Part shown: positions 24,114 through 37,359 of the stretch, in pieces | Layout of the letters: each line of letters starts with the position of its first letter | Numbering within the stretch: position 1 is the stretch's first letter | From: Siphonodentalium dalli | Taxonomy: Eukaryota > Mollusca > Scaphopoda > Gadilida > Siphonodentaliidae | Length of the DNA: 64,000 nucleotides | NCBI GenBank assembly: GCA_032622095.1 | Contig: CP136066.1 | Span: 188,390,716-188,454,715, forward strand | Direction of reading: 5' to 3' | Position numbers and translations under genes: made by a program | The notes under the pieces: generated by a model | Seen by the model: the letters and a program-made list of their open reading frames with translations, nothing else | Told to the model about the DNA's origin: nothing | The model's database searches: none

Positions 24114-24503
24114 GTGTCCCCCGAAAAGTGGCTTCATTTGGGGCATCGGCTTTTCTGAAAAAAATAACAAGGACCCTAAATCTGATATAGGGCTGATAAA
24201 CTCACATACCAAATATGGTTCAGATATGATTACACAAATTGAAGTTATCATCCGGAAACCAGAAAATTACAAGATTCTAAGTAAAAAAAAGGCCCATAAC
24301 TCTCGCAAAAATGGGCGGAGCAAACCCATATTCGAACCTGTATTTTGGTCTGATAAACTCACATATGAAATTTTCTTTTGATCTAATAACCGAAACTAAA
24401 GTTATCACCCGGAAACCATGGACGGACGGACGGACGCACGGACGGACGGTACGACGGACGGACGGACACCGGCTATTTTAATAGTAACAAATTTCGGGGG
24501 ACA
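24114..24503 (+). mobile_element. MITE with TGTCCCCCGAAA ends and GACG tract
   Basis: The left end GTGTCCCCCGAAAA (24114) is matched in inverse by TTTCGGGGGACA at the right (24491-24502). The interior has the phrases AAGTTATCACCCGGAAACC and GGCCCATAACTCTCGCAAAA and a GACG-rich tract at 24420-24470. I recall this kind of sequence from bivalve and other mollusc genomes, where it is abundant. That is recall, not a search result. No coding capacity. Confidence 0.8.
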
Positions 24504-25084
24504 AAAAATGCCACTTTCAACTATACAATAAATAGCGTTATAACCTTATATGGTAAAAATAAAGAGCGTTTATATTGAAAGTGCGGATCTGTGAACTCCA
24601 TATTGCAACATACATTATTAACATTTCGTGGTAACTCTGCCAAATTATTCGGTGAAATGGTGATGCGCGCGCAATATTGTGGTGGATTTAGCAGACGTTT
24701 CACTTCCGCATTTAGTTTTGTTTTCACATTCGTGTTTACTGTTCCAAATCATGCTATCTGATGATCAAATTCAGGTTTTTATACAGTATCAAGTGCCGAC
24801 AAATACCAAAAATAACCACAAAAGTTTTATTTCCAAAATTTGGATAAACACACAGATGGATAATAAAAATGTCATTATACAATATTGTTTATATATACAG
24901 TATGTGTTTTATTGTAGTTGTGTCTCGTATCTCGTCCAATATGACTTGTCACCACAAACTGGACTCGAACAAGAAAAACACATACTGTACACAACATTGT
25001 ATATTAACTTTATAGTATATCACGGATATATTTGTGTCACAGTCACGTGACGAAAGCCTGTAACTACTATGTTAACCCCTTCTA

Positions 25085-25275
25085 AAACATCATTGACGAG
25101 TAGTTCCCATAGAAAATATTCAGATAATAAGTTCAACAAACGACCGTTTGTTGAACTTATTATCTGAACATTTCCCTCCAATAAATAAGACTTATTCTGC
25201 AATTCATTATCTGTTGTCTCCTTGTTTTTCATGAACACCCCTCCAGATAAACAATAGACCATTCCAAAGTATAGG
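25085..25275 (-). mobile_element. Hairpin MITE, family K, copy 2
   Basis: The hairpin at 25118-25178 has arms CAGATAATAAGTTCAACAAA and TTTGTTGAACTTATTATCTG around a CGACCG centre. It is followed by AACATTTCCCTCCA and ACCATTCCAAAGTATAGGGC. The same order recurs in copy 3 just downstream. Confidence 0.8.
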
Positions 25276-25307
25276 GCCTAATTGCATAACTGGCCCGTAG
25301 GATTTGT

Positions 25308-25485
25308 TCAGATATTAAGTTCAACCATAGGTTGTTTGTCAAACTTATTATCTGAACATTTCCCTCCAGGAAATAGGACTTATTCGGCACTGTTATTATC
25401 TGTAGTCATGCTTGTTTTTTCCTGAAAACCTATCCAGATGAACAATATAGACCATTCCAATGTATAGGGCCTATACTTTTATAAC
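25308..25485 (-). mobile_element. Hairpin MITE, family K, copy 3
   Basis: A direct repeat of copy 2 about 190 bp downstream. It has hairpin arms TTCAGATATTAAGTTCAAC and GTCAAACTTATTATCTGAAC, then CATTTCCCTCCAGG and ACCATTCCAATGTATAGGGC. The two copies are diverged, so this is either a tandem insertion or an old duplication. Confidence 0.8.
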
Positions 25486-25702
25486 TACAGTAATGCCCTA
25501 AATAATCGACTCCTAAACCACAGCATAATTATGTGTAACTTTTCAGGATTTAGTCGGAAATATGGCTTGTTGCCATTCATCGGAAAGCTCTCAGTGAGAG
25601 CTTTCCGGTGAAAGGCAACAAGCCATATTTCCGACTAAATCCCGAAAAGTTACCCATAATTCTGATGTGGGTAAGGAGTCGATTATTTAGGGCATTACTG
25701 TA
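25486..25702. mobile_element. Near-perfect snapback element flanked by TA
   Basis: The ends are CAGTAATGCCCTAAATAATC (25488) and its reverse complement ending at 25700, with TA on each side. The two arms of about 100 bp match almost base for base. They pass through GGATTTAGTCGGAAATATGG and meet at a GAGCTCTC-AGTGA-GAGAGC-like centre near 25595. A TA target and a CAGTA start are usual for Tc1/mariner and pogo-like elements, so a MITE of that group is likely. Confidence 0.85.
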
Positions 25703-28184
25703 ATTTGGGAGAATCCATTTAGTATTGACAGGGTTAACTTTAAGAATTGAAGATTATGTGCCGCTTTAGATTTTTGAAATTAATTAAAATCATCACGCTG
25801 ATTTGACAAATATTTCGCTGTGCCCGCATCAGTTGGCATCATGTCAACCGAAAAACGCCAATCAGTCAAACGGGAGGCATCGATTTCGCATTTACTCGTG
25901 TGTGTTTGCAATGCGCATGTCTTCTGACAATATTGACTCACGCTAATTACGGCCCCTGACAGATATTTTGAAAAATAACGCAATTTGTCCCGCGCAAAAG
26001 TACAAGAATTGCCAACTTTTGAATAATTACGCTTTGGCGCTGTGTTTATTGACAGTTCTGACCCAAACATCTTCCAATTTGTTGAATCGCTTAGAATGAC
26101 GGCGTTTCATTTCGCTTTAGTGACCATGTCGAGGAATTATCAGATATTCTAAGTCTTTAATTACAGCGCGGTATCCTTGTGTTATTTGACTGGATGGTGT
26201 GGCGTTATTTGTTCCCTGATTGTTATAACAGTGAACTACTCGATAATTAGCATTTCATTAATAATCAGGGTACCCCTAACGCCTTGTGTCGTTATATGTG
26301 ACCGTAATTCACGTTACTTTCACTGTATTTGTTTTCACCATATAATGTTCAAATTTTGTCTACGTTCTGTGCATGGAGGGGTGTATAAGATATAGCTTGA
26401 TAATATATAAATACACGATATATATTGATATACCGGCTTCATGTGCTCTGAATAATACCTGCCATTTTCCAGCTGTTTTACATTTTTCGCACAGAAGTGA
26501 AACAAACGTTCGTCGTATCTACCATATCAGGAATAGACTAACACGTAACGCTCTTTTCTGTTCCATTCGTGCACATGGCTGTTGTTTGTTTGGGACCCAA
26601 ACATCGTGTTCATAGTTGTATTTTTCAACAGTTTTTCAACAGTTCTTTATTTATAGCCGACACAAACTTAGTTGGAAAGTTTACACCACATATTGGTTGA
26701 AATTTTTCTCATTGTTTGATTTTACAACCAATAATTAGTGGGCTATTTGTTGTTTTTAGACCCACAGTAGCATGTTTTTGAACTTTTGTTCTAAAATGTC
26801 CATCAGTCGGATATTTACCAACCTTAGGTATGGTGTCAAGTTGGAAGTTTCCAAACCAGAGAGGGGAGGGTTGCAAATGGGACTTTTTCTAGACTGGGCG
26901 TTCGGTCTGGGGGGGGGGGTACAGTTGGAAATTTCAAATTGAGGAGATTAACCTATATAACTATCTAATGCTTGTTGTCATATCCTCTTCTCCCACAAGG
27001 TCTGTCTACATATATACATGTGTCATGCTCATTAATTTTTACTTTATTTGGGACGAAATAAATACTGTTTGAACCAAATTTCAAATAAACACCCCCCCCC
27101 AACGGGACCCTCTAACCACCCCACCCAACGGGATCCTCTAACCATGTCCCGGTTTTATTATATACGCATACACATACGCGCTCATTCGGTTCGGATGTGT
27201 ACGCATTTTCTAAATGTGGTTTTAGAAATAAACTATCTAACTTATCAAACAAGACCACACGTCGAATGACGTCGAAGTAGGAAGACGTTTCGATCGATTT
27301 TGTGATTTTCCTGAGATAAAAATGGGTCAACATATAATGCGTGAAATATCTACCTATATCTATAATATACGGAATATGTATGGTATTCGTGAAATATCTA
27401 CCTATATAATATATGGAATTACTATGGCTTTGTAAAGACTTATCGAAGGGATAGAAATAATCGCATCTTCAGCATGTAACTATAAAGAGCTTTAATCTCT
27501 GTTCTCTGTGGAACGTTTAAAGCATTTAATAAATACAATGTAAATATATAAATATAAATACGTATATGTAAATATATATACATTGTATTTGCGTCAGCTT
27601 CGACAAGAATGATTGAAACAATGAGAAGAAAGGAGAGAGCCCACGCGGTATTTGGATAGAAGATAAAACGTGCAACTTAATAAAACTGCAATGCAGAGTT
27701 AAGGCCAAACCCCATTCAGCGCCCTCTACGTTGTCACTGCGATATAGCACTGCCACGAGGATGGTACTTTGCGGACCGATACATCTATTTGTACATATCG
27801 TCGGAACTATATTTAGTCACCTATTATCTTATTTTGGCCACAAAAAGTTTTCAATAATGGCAATTCTTTCGGTATTGATAAGAACAATTTGGACTGAACC
27901 AGACATAGACAATTTTAATCCTAAAACATAAGAACTAAGAACACGTAAGAAATCCTTACCAAATGTCTGCCTGGAGTTTGAGTTAAGGCCTCTCGCTATG
28001 GTGGTCTAAATGATCATGTCATACATGCTGTATTCAACGTTTCAGCAATTGATTGTTGTTATCTGTGTCCACGGCCAGAATGTACACAGTGTACCACTAA
28101 CATAACACATGAAAAAATTGTACTAACTTTATGATATGCTGTTTGTATCTGTGCATCCAATAGCCATCCATAATTCCATATGGA
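25703..28184. other. No gene recognised; small tandem repeats
   Basis: Contains a G run (26910-26920), a C-rich duplication with two CAACGGGA(C/T)CCTCTAACC units (27100-27142), a duplicated GTGAAATATCTACCTATAT block (27341-27420) and a small hairpin with AAATACAATGTA arms (27531-27592). Open frames up to 96 aa lack recognisable similarity. Confidence 0.5.
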
Positions 28185-28378
28185 TATTTTAGTAAAAGTA
28201 ATCAAAATGTAATCAAAATGTAATCATGATTACAGGTACATTTGAAAGTAATCGATTACGATTTCGATTACTTGTACACTAATAAAAAATGTCATGATTA
28301 CTGATTACAGGCGATTACTCCACATTTTGTAATCGATTACTTTGATTACGATTACTGATTACGATTACTCAAACCCTG
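28185..28378 (-). mobile_element. hAT-like MITE fragment rich in GTAATC
   Basis: The stretch is a dense alternation of GTAATC and GATTAC. On the minus strand it begins CAGGGTTTGAGTAATCG. The CAGGG start followed by AGTAAT-rich sequence resembles hAT-type MITEs of many animals. The other end is not recognisable. Confidence 0.6.
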
Positions 28379-29290
28379 CCATACATATCCGGCCATGCAA
28401 TTTCAAAATGAATAGGCCCATAGGTACATTTGAGTTTCTCATAATAATGCAGAAAGATTTGTAACTCATAACAGTCTTATATAAAAAAAGTAAAATTTCC
28501 TTACATTCTATATACATGATGGCAGTGGTCAGATCAGCATATAACGTGGGGACTGACATCTGCCTTAAACAGTTTGCTACCAAATAGGGTGAAAGACTGA
28601 CCAGTTGTATAGATTACGGAGTAAACTGTCCAAATCATGCATGGGAGGCGAAACAATTAAACGTCGTTATCGAAAATTCGATCATATCAAACATATTTAA
28701 CTCTCCAATTGTCGTGATAATTCATGTGAAAATTAACATTAACGAACTAAGCTGTTTATTGGCAGAATTCGGACACGGAGACGCCCTGGGTGATTGATTC
28801 CCGATTCAAATTACTCCGCCAAGAAGCCAATCTCCAATTGTATTCCGCAATTTCGGAAATTCTGTTTTTCACTGTAATCAGAAATATTTGCTTAATGCGA
28901 TGCTCATTTTAGCCCAGACCGCCACAGACTCGAGGATAATATTTATTGGACTTTTCTCATCAGGAGAAGCGCGCTTGCTCGCCAAAATAAACGATTTTAA
29001 AGGGGTTGTTATTTGCTAATAGAAAGACAAACAAAAACCAATCAGGAGATACGATATGAACACACGTCTGTTCCGATACGGTGGCTCATATGTGCGCCAA
29101 AATATTACAACTATCCGCTTGTTTCCACACTTGTGTGAAAAATGCATCAATCATGAACGTCATTGGGCGCCAGTGGTAGTCCCTGGTCCGTAAGTTCAGA
29201 CTACGTTTTCCTAAATCACCAACGCTGGATATTACACCGGCCTGACTCTTCAGCTGCTAAAATCTCACGCGTCACCTGTGACTTAAGGAT
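28379..29290. other. No gene recognised
   Basis: Unique-looking sequence, somewhat more GC-rich from 28760 to 29280, with no open frame above 72 aa and no recognised motif. Confidence 0.4.
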
Positions 29291-29787
29291 CAGGGGGCCT
29301 CACTTGACATGACCAGAACCATATGTTTACCACGAGAATAGGCAACTTGATGTTATTTGCTGCAAAATATGTGGGGGGTTTTTAGAAGCAAAAATATTTT
29401 TAATTTTTTTCACTTACCTTATCACCACTTTTATTTACTGATTTGCAAATAATTTCTGTGGAAGAATAGCCATTTTGATTTTACTTTAAACATATGTTAT
29501 TTGTATATCGAATAATAAAAAAGGGATTGGGGACAAGTTACAAAATTTACTTAGCCCCTCTCACTATTTTGATTATTATATGAAAATTTAGTCCGAGCAC
29601 ATGTTGACAGTGCATCAGCAAACACGAAATTAATCAGTCTAATTTTAAAGGTAAATTTCTTTATTTTGTGTTATAAATTTGCTGCCTATAATGTTTATTT
29701 CTGTATGGTTTACAAATGGGTCAACTTGCATGCTGTTAACTGTAAAAGTTTGATCGGCAGAAACTTTATTCGAGTTGAGGTCCCCTG
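29291..29787. mobile_element. hAT-like MITE, CAGGGG ends
   Basis: The left end CAGGGGGCCTCACTTGA (29291) mirrors the right end TCGAGTTGAGGTCCCCTG (29787). The interior is AT-rich with no coding frame. Flanks ACTTAAGGAT and ACTCTTAAT share CTTAA but are not a clean 8 bp duplication. Confidence 0.65.
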
Positions 29788-30639
29788 ACTCTTAATTGGG
29801 TATCACATTGTAAGTGATTACAAATATCAACAATGATCTATAACAAAATATTCCCCATCTGATTTGACATAAAATTAGTCACAAATTCTTAAAAAAAATT
29901 CTGCTACTAGTAGGCGAATTAAACATGAAAATTAATTGAAATAAACGTCATTTGTAACACACGAACATCCAAAAATAATAAACAATATAAAACCAAATTT
30001 GTTTGAAACGCTCCTTATCATTCGCCGTTATTGGACAAGGAAATCAGAAACACTATTTATCATAGCTTCTATTTCGAGTGTTCGGGCACTGGACAACACT
30101 TGTGCAAACAAAAACAAAAACAACAACCATCCAAAATAATACAAGACCATGCATCAAAAATAAATGTTGAGAATGCTTTCATCAAAACAGCATATGCAAT
30201 GGATGCCTATACGTATTATCATGAGCATTCCATGCATGTTTTTAAAAACCTCAAGAAATAACACTTTGAGAATGAATGGAAAATCGTATAAATAATAACG
30301 CTCTTTAACACTTGTCAAACACTTGTCCTCCAAACTCCTTTGCCTTATGTACTTTGTTTACCCACATGTGTGTAACTGTATGAGCAAATAAACATGTTTA
30401 AACCAATATGTGACAATGAAGGCAAAACGCTCTTTTAACAAATGTTTAGATAATTTTCCGGCGTCTGACAATAAGTCAAAACAATGAAAACACTTTTTGA
30501 AGTCAATATCTTGTCATCATAAAGGGACTTGTATATATAGGAAATATATCGACATATTTGTGTTGGTATAGAACAGATTTTTGATGGTATCAAATCAGAG
30601 GGGTTCACATGTTCACTTGACGTGTGTGTGATTTATACA
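29788..30639. other. No gene recognised
   Basis: AT-rich sequence. One 76 aa plus-strand frame has no recognisable similarity. Confidence 0.4.
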
Positions 30640-31100
30640 ATATGAGCGGGTGGTGTACAGGTGTGCGTATAGGTTTCATTGCAGGTGTGCTTGATTTGTA
30701 GGTGTCATTGCAATGGAGGTGTGCGGGATTTTTATGTTTCACTGGAGTTGTGTGGCATTTGTAGGATTTGTAGGATTTGTGCATAAAATGTATATGTTCA
30801 CTTCTAAGCCTATTATTACTATAAATGAATAGTGTTATATATAGCAATGGTAGTGCTATTATATTTATTTATAATGTGTTTATTTATATTTATTTATAAT
30901 AATGTGTATAATATGCTTATATACGTACCATGTTATATGTAAATAGTGTACAAATGTTATCTCGATACCTATGTATTATAGGTCATGAGAATAAAAGAAT
31001 TGAAATTGGATTCATGGGAAGTGTACGGGATATATGTAGGTTTCATTTGGAGTGTGCGGGATTTATACGGTGTGGCTAAGAAATGTGTGTGAGGTGTACG
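30640..31100 (+). repeat. Degenerate GTGTGCGGGATTT repeat split by a LINE tail
   Basis: Short units built on AGGTGTGCGGGATTTTTA and GGTTTCATT recur irregularly at 30640-30790 and again at 31015-31095. The interruption, about 30820-31012, ends in GGTCATGAGAATAAAAGAAT and TGAAATTGG. This looks like the 3' tail of a CR1/L2-like LINE, so a short 3' LINE fragment probably inserted here. The LINE call is tentative. Confidence 0.5.
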
Positions 31101-32720
31101 GTATGACCTGTGCATCTTAGGCTATTTTAATATGATCCGCAGTGAGGCAATATATAACCCACAAATCATCTCTGGAATTCAAATTCTGTCGTTTATTTTA
31201 GTGGCCCAATATAGAATCGCGATGAAACATTCTTGAGGAAATTACCCGTATGACAAGTACCAGGAGATATCTGTCACATATAATACCAGGATTAAACCAA
31301 ATATAGCTACGCCTAAACCAAGGGTGGTCCGGGTCGATTCAAACCCATAACATATATATCCCCTCCGTAACTATAACATGGTAGACGCAACATAGGTGTC
31401 ATGTAATTGCACTGTGGCATAAATTTGATACATTATCCAGATATACAAAATAACTTTGTCATATTTTGATTGGAAGTTATGCAAAGCAGACCGGCATGCT
31501 GGGCTGCGCATATGCAATAGTTCCTCATATATCTCCGTTGTCGGTATCGAGTACAGAGGGATATAGGCTTTATTGGAGAGTAGTGTATAGATTACCAATT
31601 TGCTAATAAATATAGAAATATTTTAGCATGTAAATCCTCTGGATTACGATTGTCAAACGTCATTTATTATGGAACGATGAACTCCGAGTTCCAAAGTGCA
31701 TTATCGGTGAAGTATAGTTTGTTTAGATATAGCTAACGATATACTATAATGCCATTATTATGACACTTGTGGGCTGATATGTCTTTTTTCGCCAATAGTT
31801 TTGGGGCTATTTCAGGAATGGCATATGGTTTGCGGGGTTTGTATTACAAATCAATGTTTAGTTTATCTAATAGTTACAAATCTTATCAGCATATAAGCAT
31901 TGAATATAACTCCACCAGTATAAACCAATGAATCGCTTCTGATCTACAGAAATAGAGTTCCTGTTTCAGATATGATTTTGTCTATATGTCATATATTTTG
32001 TGGTAATATTTCATGCCAATTGTTCTGTTTTCGTTTGAGACTGAATAAACATTTAGTGATTCGATATATATATGATATATAATTCCTAGTTCAACTCTTA
32101 AATCCTGACCATGAACTAGATATTTGAAATTGTCCGTACCAAACACAAAAAATATAGCAACAATAACAATGACTAGCGTGGAGTCGGAAAAATTCACCTA
32201 TAGAACAAATCTCCTTAATACGGACGTTAATCTTATTAGATTTACGATCAGAATATAATTATGAATGTGTCGCCTTTATTCTGTATTACAAAATTTGTTT
32301 TGTTTCACAGTGCGTGGGAAAATTGTCAACACGTCACTGACCTCCGATCTCGCAGTTTAAATAAATATATTAAATCCAATCGTTTAGCTGTGGTTGTAGT
32401 TGTTTAATAACGGCTGTTTAACAATACTGGATTCCGCCTAGCAAAGAACTATATATATTGCGTGCACAACCAATGAAATAACACGCAGTCTGAGACATAA
32501 CCAATGGAATGCAGGGAATCCCATTATACAGAAATCAAGTCTTCATCACAGTTCATCAGACGTAAATTTGTCAAGATCATCGACTGCTCAATAACACTAT
32601 ATAGTGGTAAAAATTGAAGTGTCCCAATGTTGGAAAATTGGCTAGCTGGCGCCCGCATTATCTACGCATGGAGACTGATTGTTATTGAAAGTTCAGGTAT
32701 TCCAGATATATAGCAGCTAT
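31101..32720. other. No gene recognised
   Basis: AT-rich unique sequence with open frames up to 75 aa. No shared repeats were noticed. Confidence 0.4.
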
Positions 32721-32724
32721 CCCA

Positions 32725-34650
32725 ACGTCCGAATCGATGGTTTAGAGATTATATTAGTGACGTAGATTCCTGAACGTCCGAAACGACGGTTTAGAGATTA
32801 TATTAGTGATGTATCGGTCCCAAGCCCTGAAGTTGGAAAGTCTCTGAGACACTCCCCATAACCGACGTACTCTACAACCATGCCTTTACAATGGGCAAAT
32901 TTATCGAGCTCAATAACATCTGTTTCCCCCCAGACACACAACACTCCATAATATACCGATTTACGTTGACGCGACAAAATCTCCCATCAACTAAACCAGA
33001 TGCCGGACATACGCTACTCTGCATGACCTTTATATAGAATTGTCATGATACACATACACAAGCCCCACATCCCCTTATCTATACCAGAAAAACTCAGACA
33101 TGATAGTCTGTAATACCATCTAGCATATAGGGTCTCTAGTCGCTTGCTTGTCATAGAACATGGATATTACACGCGTTGCTTTGAAATCTGCAGCCAACAG
33201 TCGAGTCGAGTTAAAATCAGTGACTCGAGTGGAGCAAATGGAATTACACAATGTTGGAAATGTAGCTCGTATATAGTCGAACCCACGCCATGCAAGATGA
33301 AATTTTATCGAACACAATCATGACAATGTCATCTGTTCCCACAGACATACAACACTCCATACAGATTTGTATTGACGCGACAAAATCTCCAGCCACTTGA
33401 TCATGCACATGTCACCACATGCCAACTCACACGAGCCTGACCTTAGAGAACTGTCATGAACTTTTGATATACATATACGCGGACACAAGCGAGCCCATAT
33501 CCCGTTATCTATATATGCTGGAAAACCGGACAAATGTTATTAATCTGTTATCATGATATCATCTATATCATGACTATATGATATCATATATATCATGACT
33601 ATATGATATCATCTGTATCATGACTATATGATATCATCTATATCATGACTAGGGCTCTCTTTTCTGTCACACTATAGCATAGTGGAAATTACACGCTTTG
33701 CTCTGAAATCTGAAGCCAACAGCAAGATCAGATGCTATTTACTAAATATGGTTCATTTTTTTCTGCAAATATACTGACCCCAAGTCAAAAATATGAAAGT
33801 TGTCCCTCTTAGTTTCAATGTCAGACTTCTGAACCTACAAGGTTACTAGCATTAAACTGCAAAACTTAATTTCGTTTTTTTAAGAAAACCCTTGAATTGT
33901 AAAATTGTTTCAAACGCAATGTCATCTCTTTTCCCCAAACATATACACGACCACAAGCCAGTATCTCGTTATCTACCAGAATTCCGTTATCTACCAGAAT
34001 TCATTTCTAGTTCATTCGTTCAGCAAATTTAGTCAAAATTATGAAAGATGTGGGGCCATCTCACTTTGAATTTCAGACTTGGGATCCCAAATGATTGCTA
34101 AGGCTGGAATTCTTTGTTTCGTTGATTGTTTGTTTTGTTGTTTGAAGACACTTGAATTGGAGACATGGGACTTAAAATTTAAAAAACCCAACATTGAATT
34201 GGATGACTTGGAGTTAAAATAGGACACACTCGCGTCAAGAACTCAAGATGTGAACATAGAATTTCCCAATGCTGGATATGCAGTTGTTGATGAACCCACT
34301 CCGCGCATACAAGGGGAAATTGTATAAACTCGATTTAATCTGTTTCCCCAACAACACTCCGTTACGGAATACGCTGACGCGACAAATCCTCATTCGCTTG
34401 ACCTGATGCCGGTCCATTGCCGGACACACGCGAGCCTGACCTCAGAGAATTGTCATGAACTCATGGTATACATATACACTGACACAAACCCCACATCCCG
34501 TTATCTATAATGCCAGAAAACCGAAGAAATTATATTAGTCTGTTACCATCTATCACGCCTAGGGTCTCACGTCGCTTGCCTGTCACAATAGCATAGTGGA
34601 GATTACACGCTTTGCTTTGAAATTTGCAGCCAACGGCGTTAGATGCTATT
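32725..34650. repeat. Degenerate long-period tandem array
   Basis: A 47 bp duplication (GGTTTAGAGATTATATTAGT at 32742 and 32790) precedes diverged long units near 32870-33230, 33300-33740, a shortened one near 33900-33990, and 34250-34650. Shared landmarks are ACAACACTCC, TTGACGCGACAAA, GAGCCTGACCT, AATTGTCATGA, CCCGTTATCTAT and ACACG(C)TTTGCT(T)TGAAATC. Unit length varies from about 430 to over 500 bp. Spacer blocks at 33770-33890 and 34020-34150 are also related to each other. No coding frame persists across units. Confidence 0.75.
33555..33651 (+). repeat. 25 bp tandem repeat, four copies
   Basis: The unit GATATCATCTATATCATGAC plus TATAT is repeated four times with single-base changes, inside the larger degenerate array. 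Confidence 0.9.
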
Positions 34651-36954
34651 TTCTCGTCTATTCGTTCTGCTTGTTTGCGCCTTTTTAAACCCGACAGGGG
34701 AAAGCTGACATTATTTTATCAATCACCGACAGAGTGGGGTCCAGAATCTGTAGGGTCATACAGATATAGCATTGCGTCTTCACGCAGGTAATGGCCGGGA
34801 AAATCCGTTTTATAACCGCTATCATTCATTCTCATAATTTGTGCCTGTTGGTCGGCGGTGCCCCTGTCGATTGATAATGAAGTTGTCGGAATGAATTTAA
34901 CCTAATCAAGTTTTCATATATCATCTGTGTCGGGGCTAGTTTCAATACGAACTCAGCGTTTTACGATTCATCAGTGTCCGACCCGCGCCGCAACGGACAG
35001 CTAACGTCGGATATCGCCAAGGGAAAGTCAGTCACTTGCCCTGTTTATGTCATAGTATTTCGTTTCGTGTTGCATTCCGGTCGCATTTTTCGCATGGATC
35101 TCGGATTTTCTCTTTATACGTACGGTTAACATCTTAATCGGAAAATAAGCACACCTAAAATGGATTATCAATAATGTCAAGTCTCGGTTTAAATGGATTT
35201 TTAGTATTCTCGAAGGATTTTATCGCTTCGAACATTTGGAGGTATTTTCATCCAGGACGCATGCGCCATACTGGTGATGTCGCCAATACTATCTCTCTAC
35301 CAGGATGGGAATTCCAGATGATCTTAAAATAGAACACTGTCGCGACAGTATATTTTGACTGCCGTTAGTAGGCGCTATTTCGTTGTCTAATCTAGCTTAC
35401 TCTCCTAAACGTTGGCTCTATTCATTCTACTCGGAATATGAAAATTACACAAAATGTATTTTTTTTGGTTTGTGACAAATTTTCCCATTCAGTAAATATA
35501 ATAGTTATATTAATTATGTTTATTCACTTTTGTTTTCTATTTTGAAATTGTTACAATAACAATTTATTCACACAATGGTATTCACGGCCATCTGATTATG
35601 AAAACTAGTCATTAATTATATATGTGATAAATCTAACTAACTTACTGTTGGTAGAATAAAAACAATTGTCATCCCATTAAATACATCTTTCGGAAAATTG
35701 TATCTTGTAGACCTACACGTTTTGATGCGTATATATAATTTTTGTTCGCCGTTTTATTTGTTTTCAACTAGTTGCATGATGAATGATTCATAAAAAAAAT
35801 TTAAAAAATTTAAACGCCGTCTGAGAAAGTATTATTACGTATTCGAAAATAACAGAATATTAATCTCCATGTGAAATATTACTTTATGTTGTGAATTAAA
35901 TATTTGTATCAGCGCAAATGTTTGTATGAATCTTATCCCAAATTTAGATGACACTAAATTTTTAGAATTATAGTTGTATTATTGAATTATTTTTCAGAAT
36001 TGATTGAATGGATAAATAAATATGCGGCAGTATTTAGGGAAATCGTATTCCGAATCGCGCACTATTCAATGCTTTGTAGATTAAATTACAAGCATGCGGC
36101 TTTTCTTACGATAATTAATAGTGAATTCAGTTACATGTATATTTAATATATAAAAACCATCGACTGAGTGAGCATTTTATTGTTATACAACCTTTATATT
36201 TTTTTTGAAATTATATGTTTATATAATTATATATTTTATACTCTCGACATTGTTGTTATCTGTTTTATTCAATAATCTATATTTATTATTTCCCCAGAGA
36301 TTCTAGTAAAAAGTTTCAGTTATTTATTATTTCTGTTCTTTTTATTTTTGTTTACAGATAACGTTCAATTCTTTCGAGAATATAGTTTATTCTTTTTAAC
36401 TGCATTTGCAATCTGCCGCCAGTTATCATTATTCTAAATTGGCTCGCCAAACTCATAAAATGTAGTTTCGTCATAGAACTGAATAATATATAAACAAAAT
36501 GTGTTGTAAACAGCATACATTATACTATGAAATACAGTTTGACGATACCTTCTACACAATGTGAAAATATACGCATGCAGAAAGATTGAAACTCGTATAG
36601 GTAGACAGACGCAATATATTAATATTAAATTGAAATTCAAAACAATACATTTGACATGCATTTTTTAATATCAATCTTATCTTAGCTGATTCTGTCTCTC
36701 TTCACTTGAAAATAATGAAACTTTTGCTAATTATATTTTGTTGCTAGACGCGACAAATAAATAATACATTATAATTATATATGATTTTATCACATGATTA
36801 GCACTATTTTCCAATGTAATATTCGAGCGTAATAGACACGTGTAATATCGTCGCGTGCAATGACGTCACGCTGCTCTTTGTGACAAAGTTCGCTGGCTAT
36901 TAATTATTGTTCTTTTCGATAAAATTTTAGCGATTATATGATCATGTGATAAAA
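34651..36954. other. No gene recognised; very AT-rich
   Basis: 34650-35300 is moderately GC-rich and may be low-copy host sequence. 35440-36800 is extremely AT-rich. No open frame above 75 aa and no repeat shared with the window were noticed. Confidence 0.4.
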
Positions 36955-37084
36955 AGTATCTCAAACTCGTTCTATTTTATACGTAATTTATCAACCTCGT
37001 CCACTAAATTCTATTTGAGCCTCGGTAAACCTCGGCTCAAATCGAATTTAGTGAACTCGGTTGATTGCAACTCGTTTGAGATCC
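36955..37084. repeat. Imperfect long hairpin
   Basis: The left arm contains TATCTCAAACTCGTT, ATCAACCTCGTCCACTAAAT and TTTGAGCCTCGG. The right arm carries their complements CCTCGGCTCAAA, GAATTTAGTGAACTCGG and AACTCGTTTGAGAT. The loop is TAAA near 37028. It is probably a relic of a foldback or MITE. No target duplication was identified. Confidence 0.75.
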
Positions 37085-37359
37085 TCTATATATACAATAG
37101 TTTGTCAACCGAAACTTGTTAATTCTTAATGTGTGTATGTGATGCATTATTCATCTCAAAACCAAACTGTTTTAGTGGAAATTAAAATCTTTTCTCAATT
37201 AAAATTATCTTTTTTATCCTTTTCAATAACTTATCCTTATTTCAGTTATTTATGTATATTATTCTCGTTATGGAGATCCTTGATAACACCATTAAACCTT
37301 TCTATACTGAATGGAATCTTCCACTGAGTTATAACAGTGTACACTGAATTGTGCAGTAT

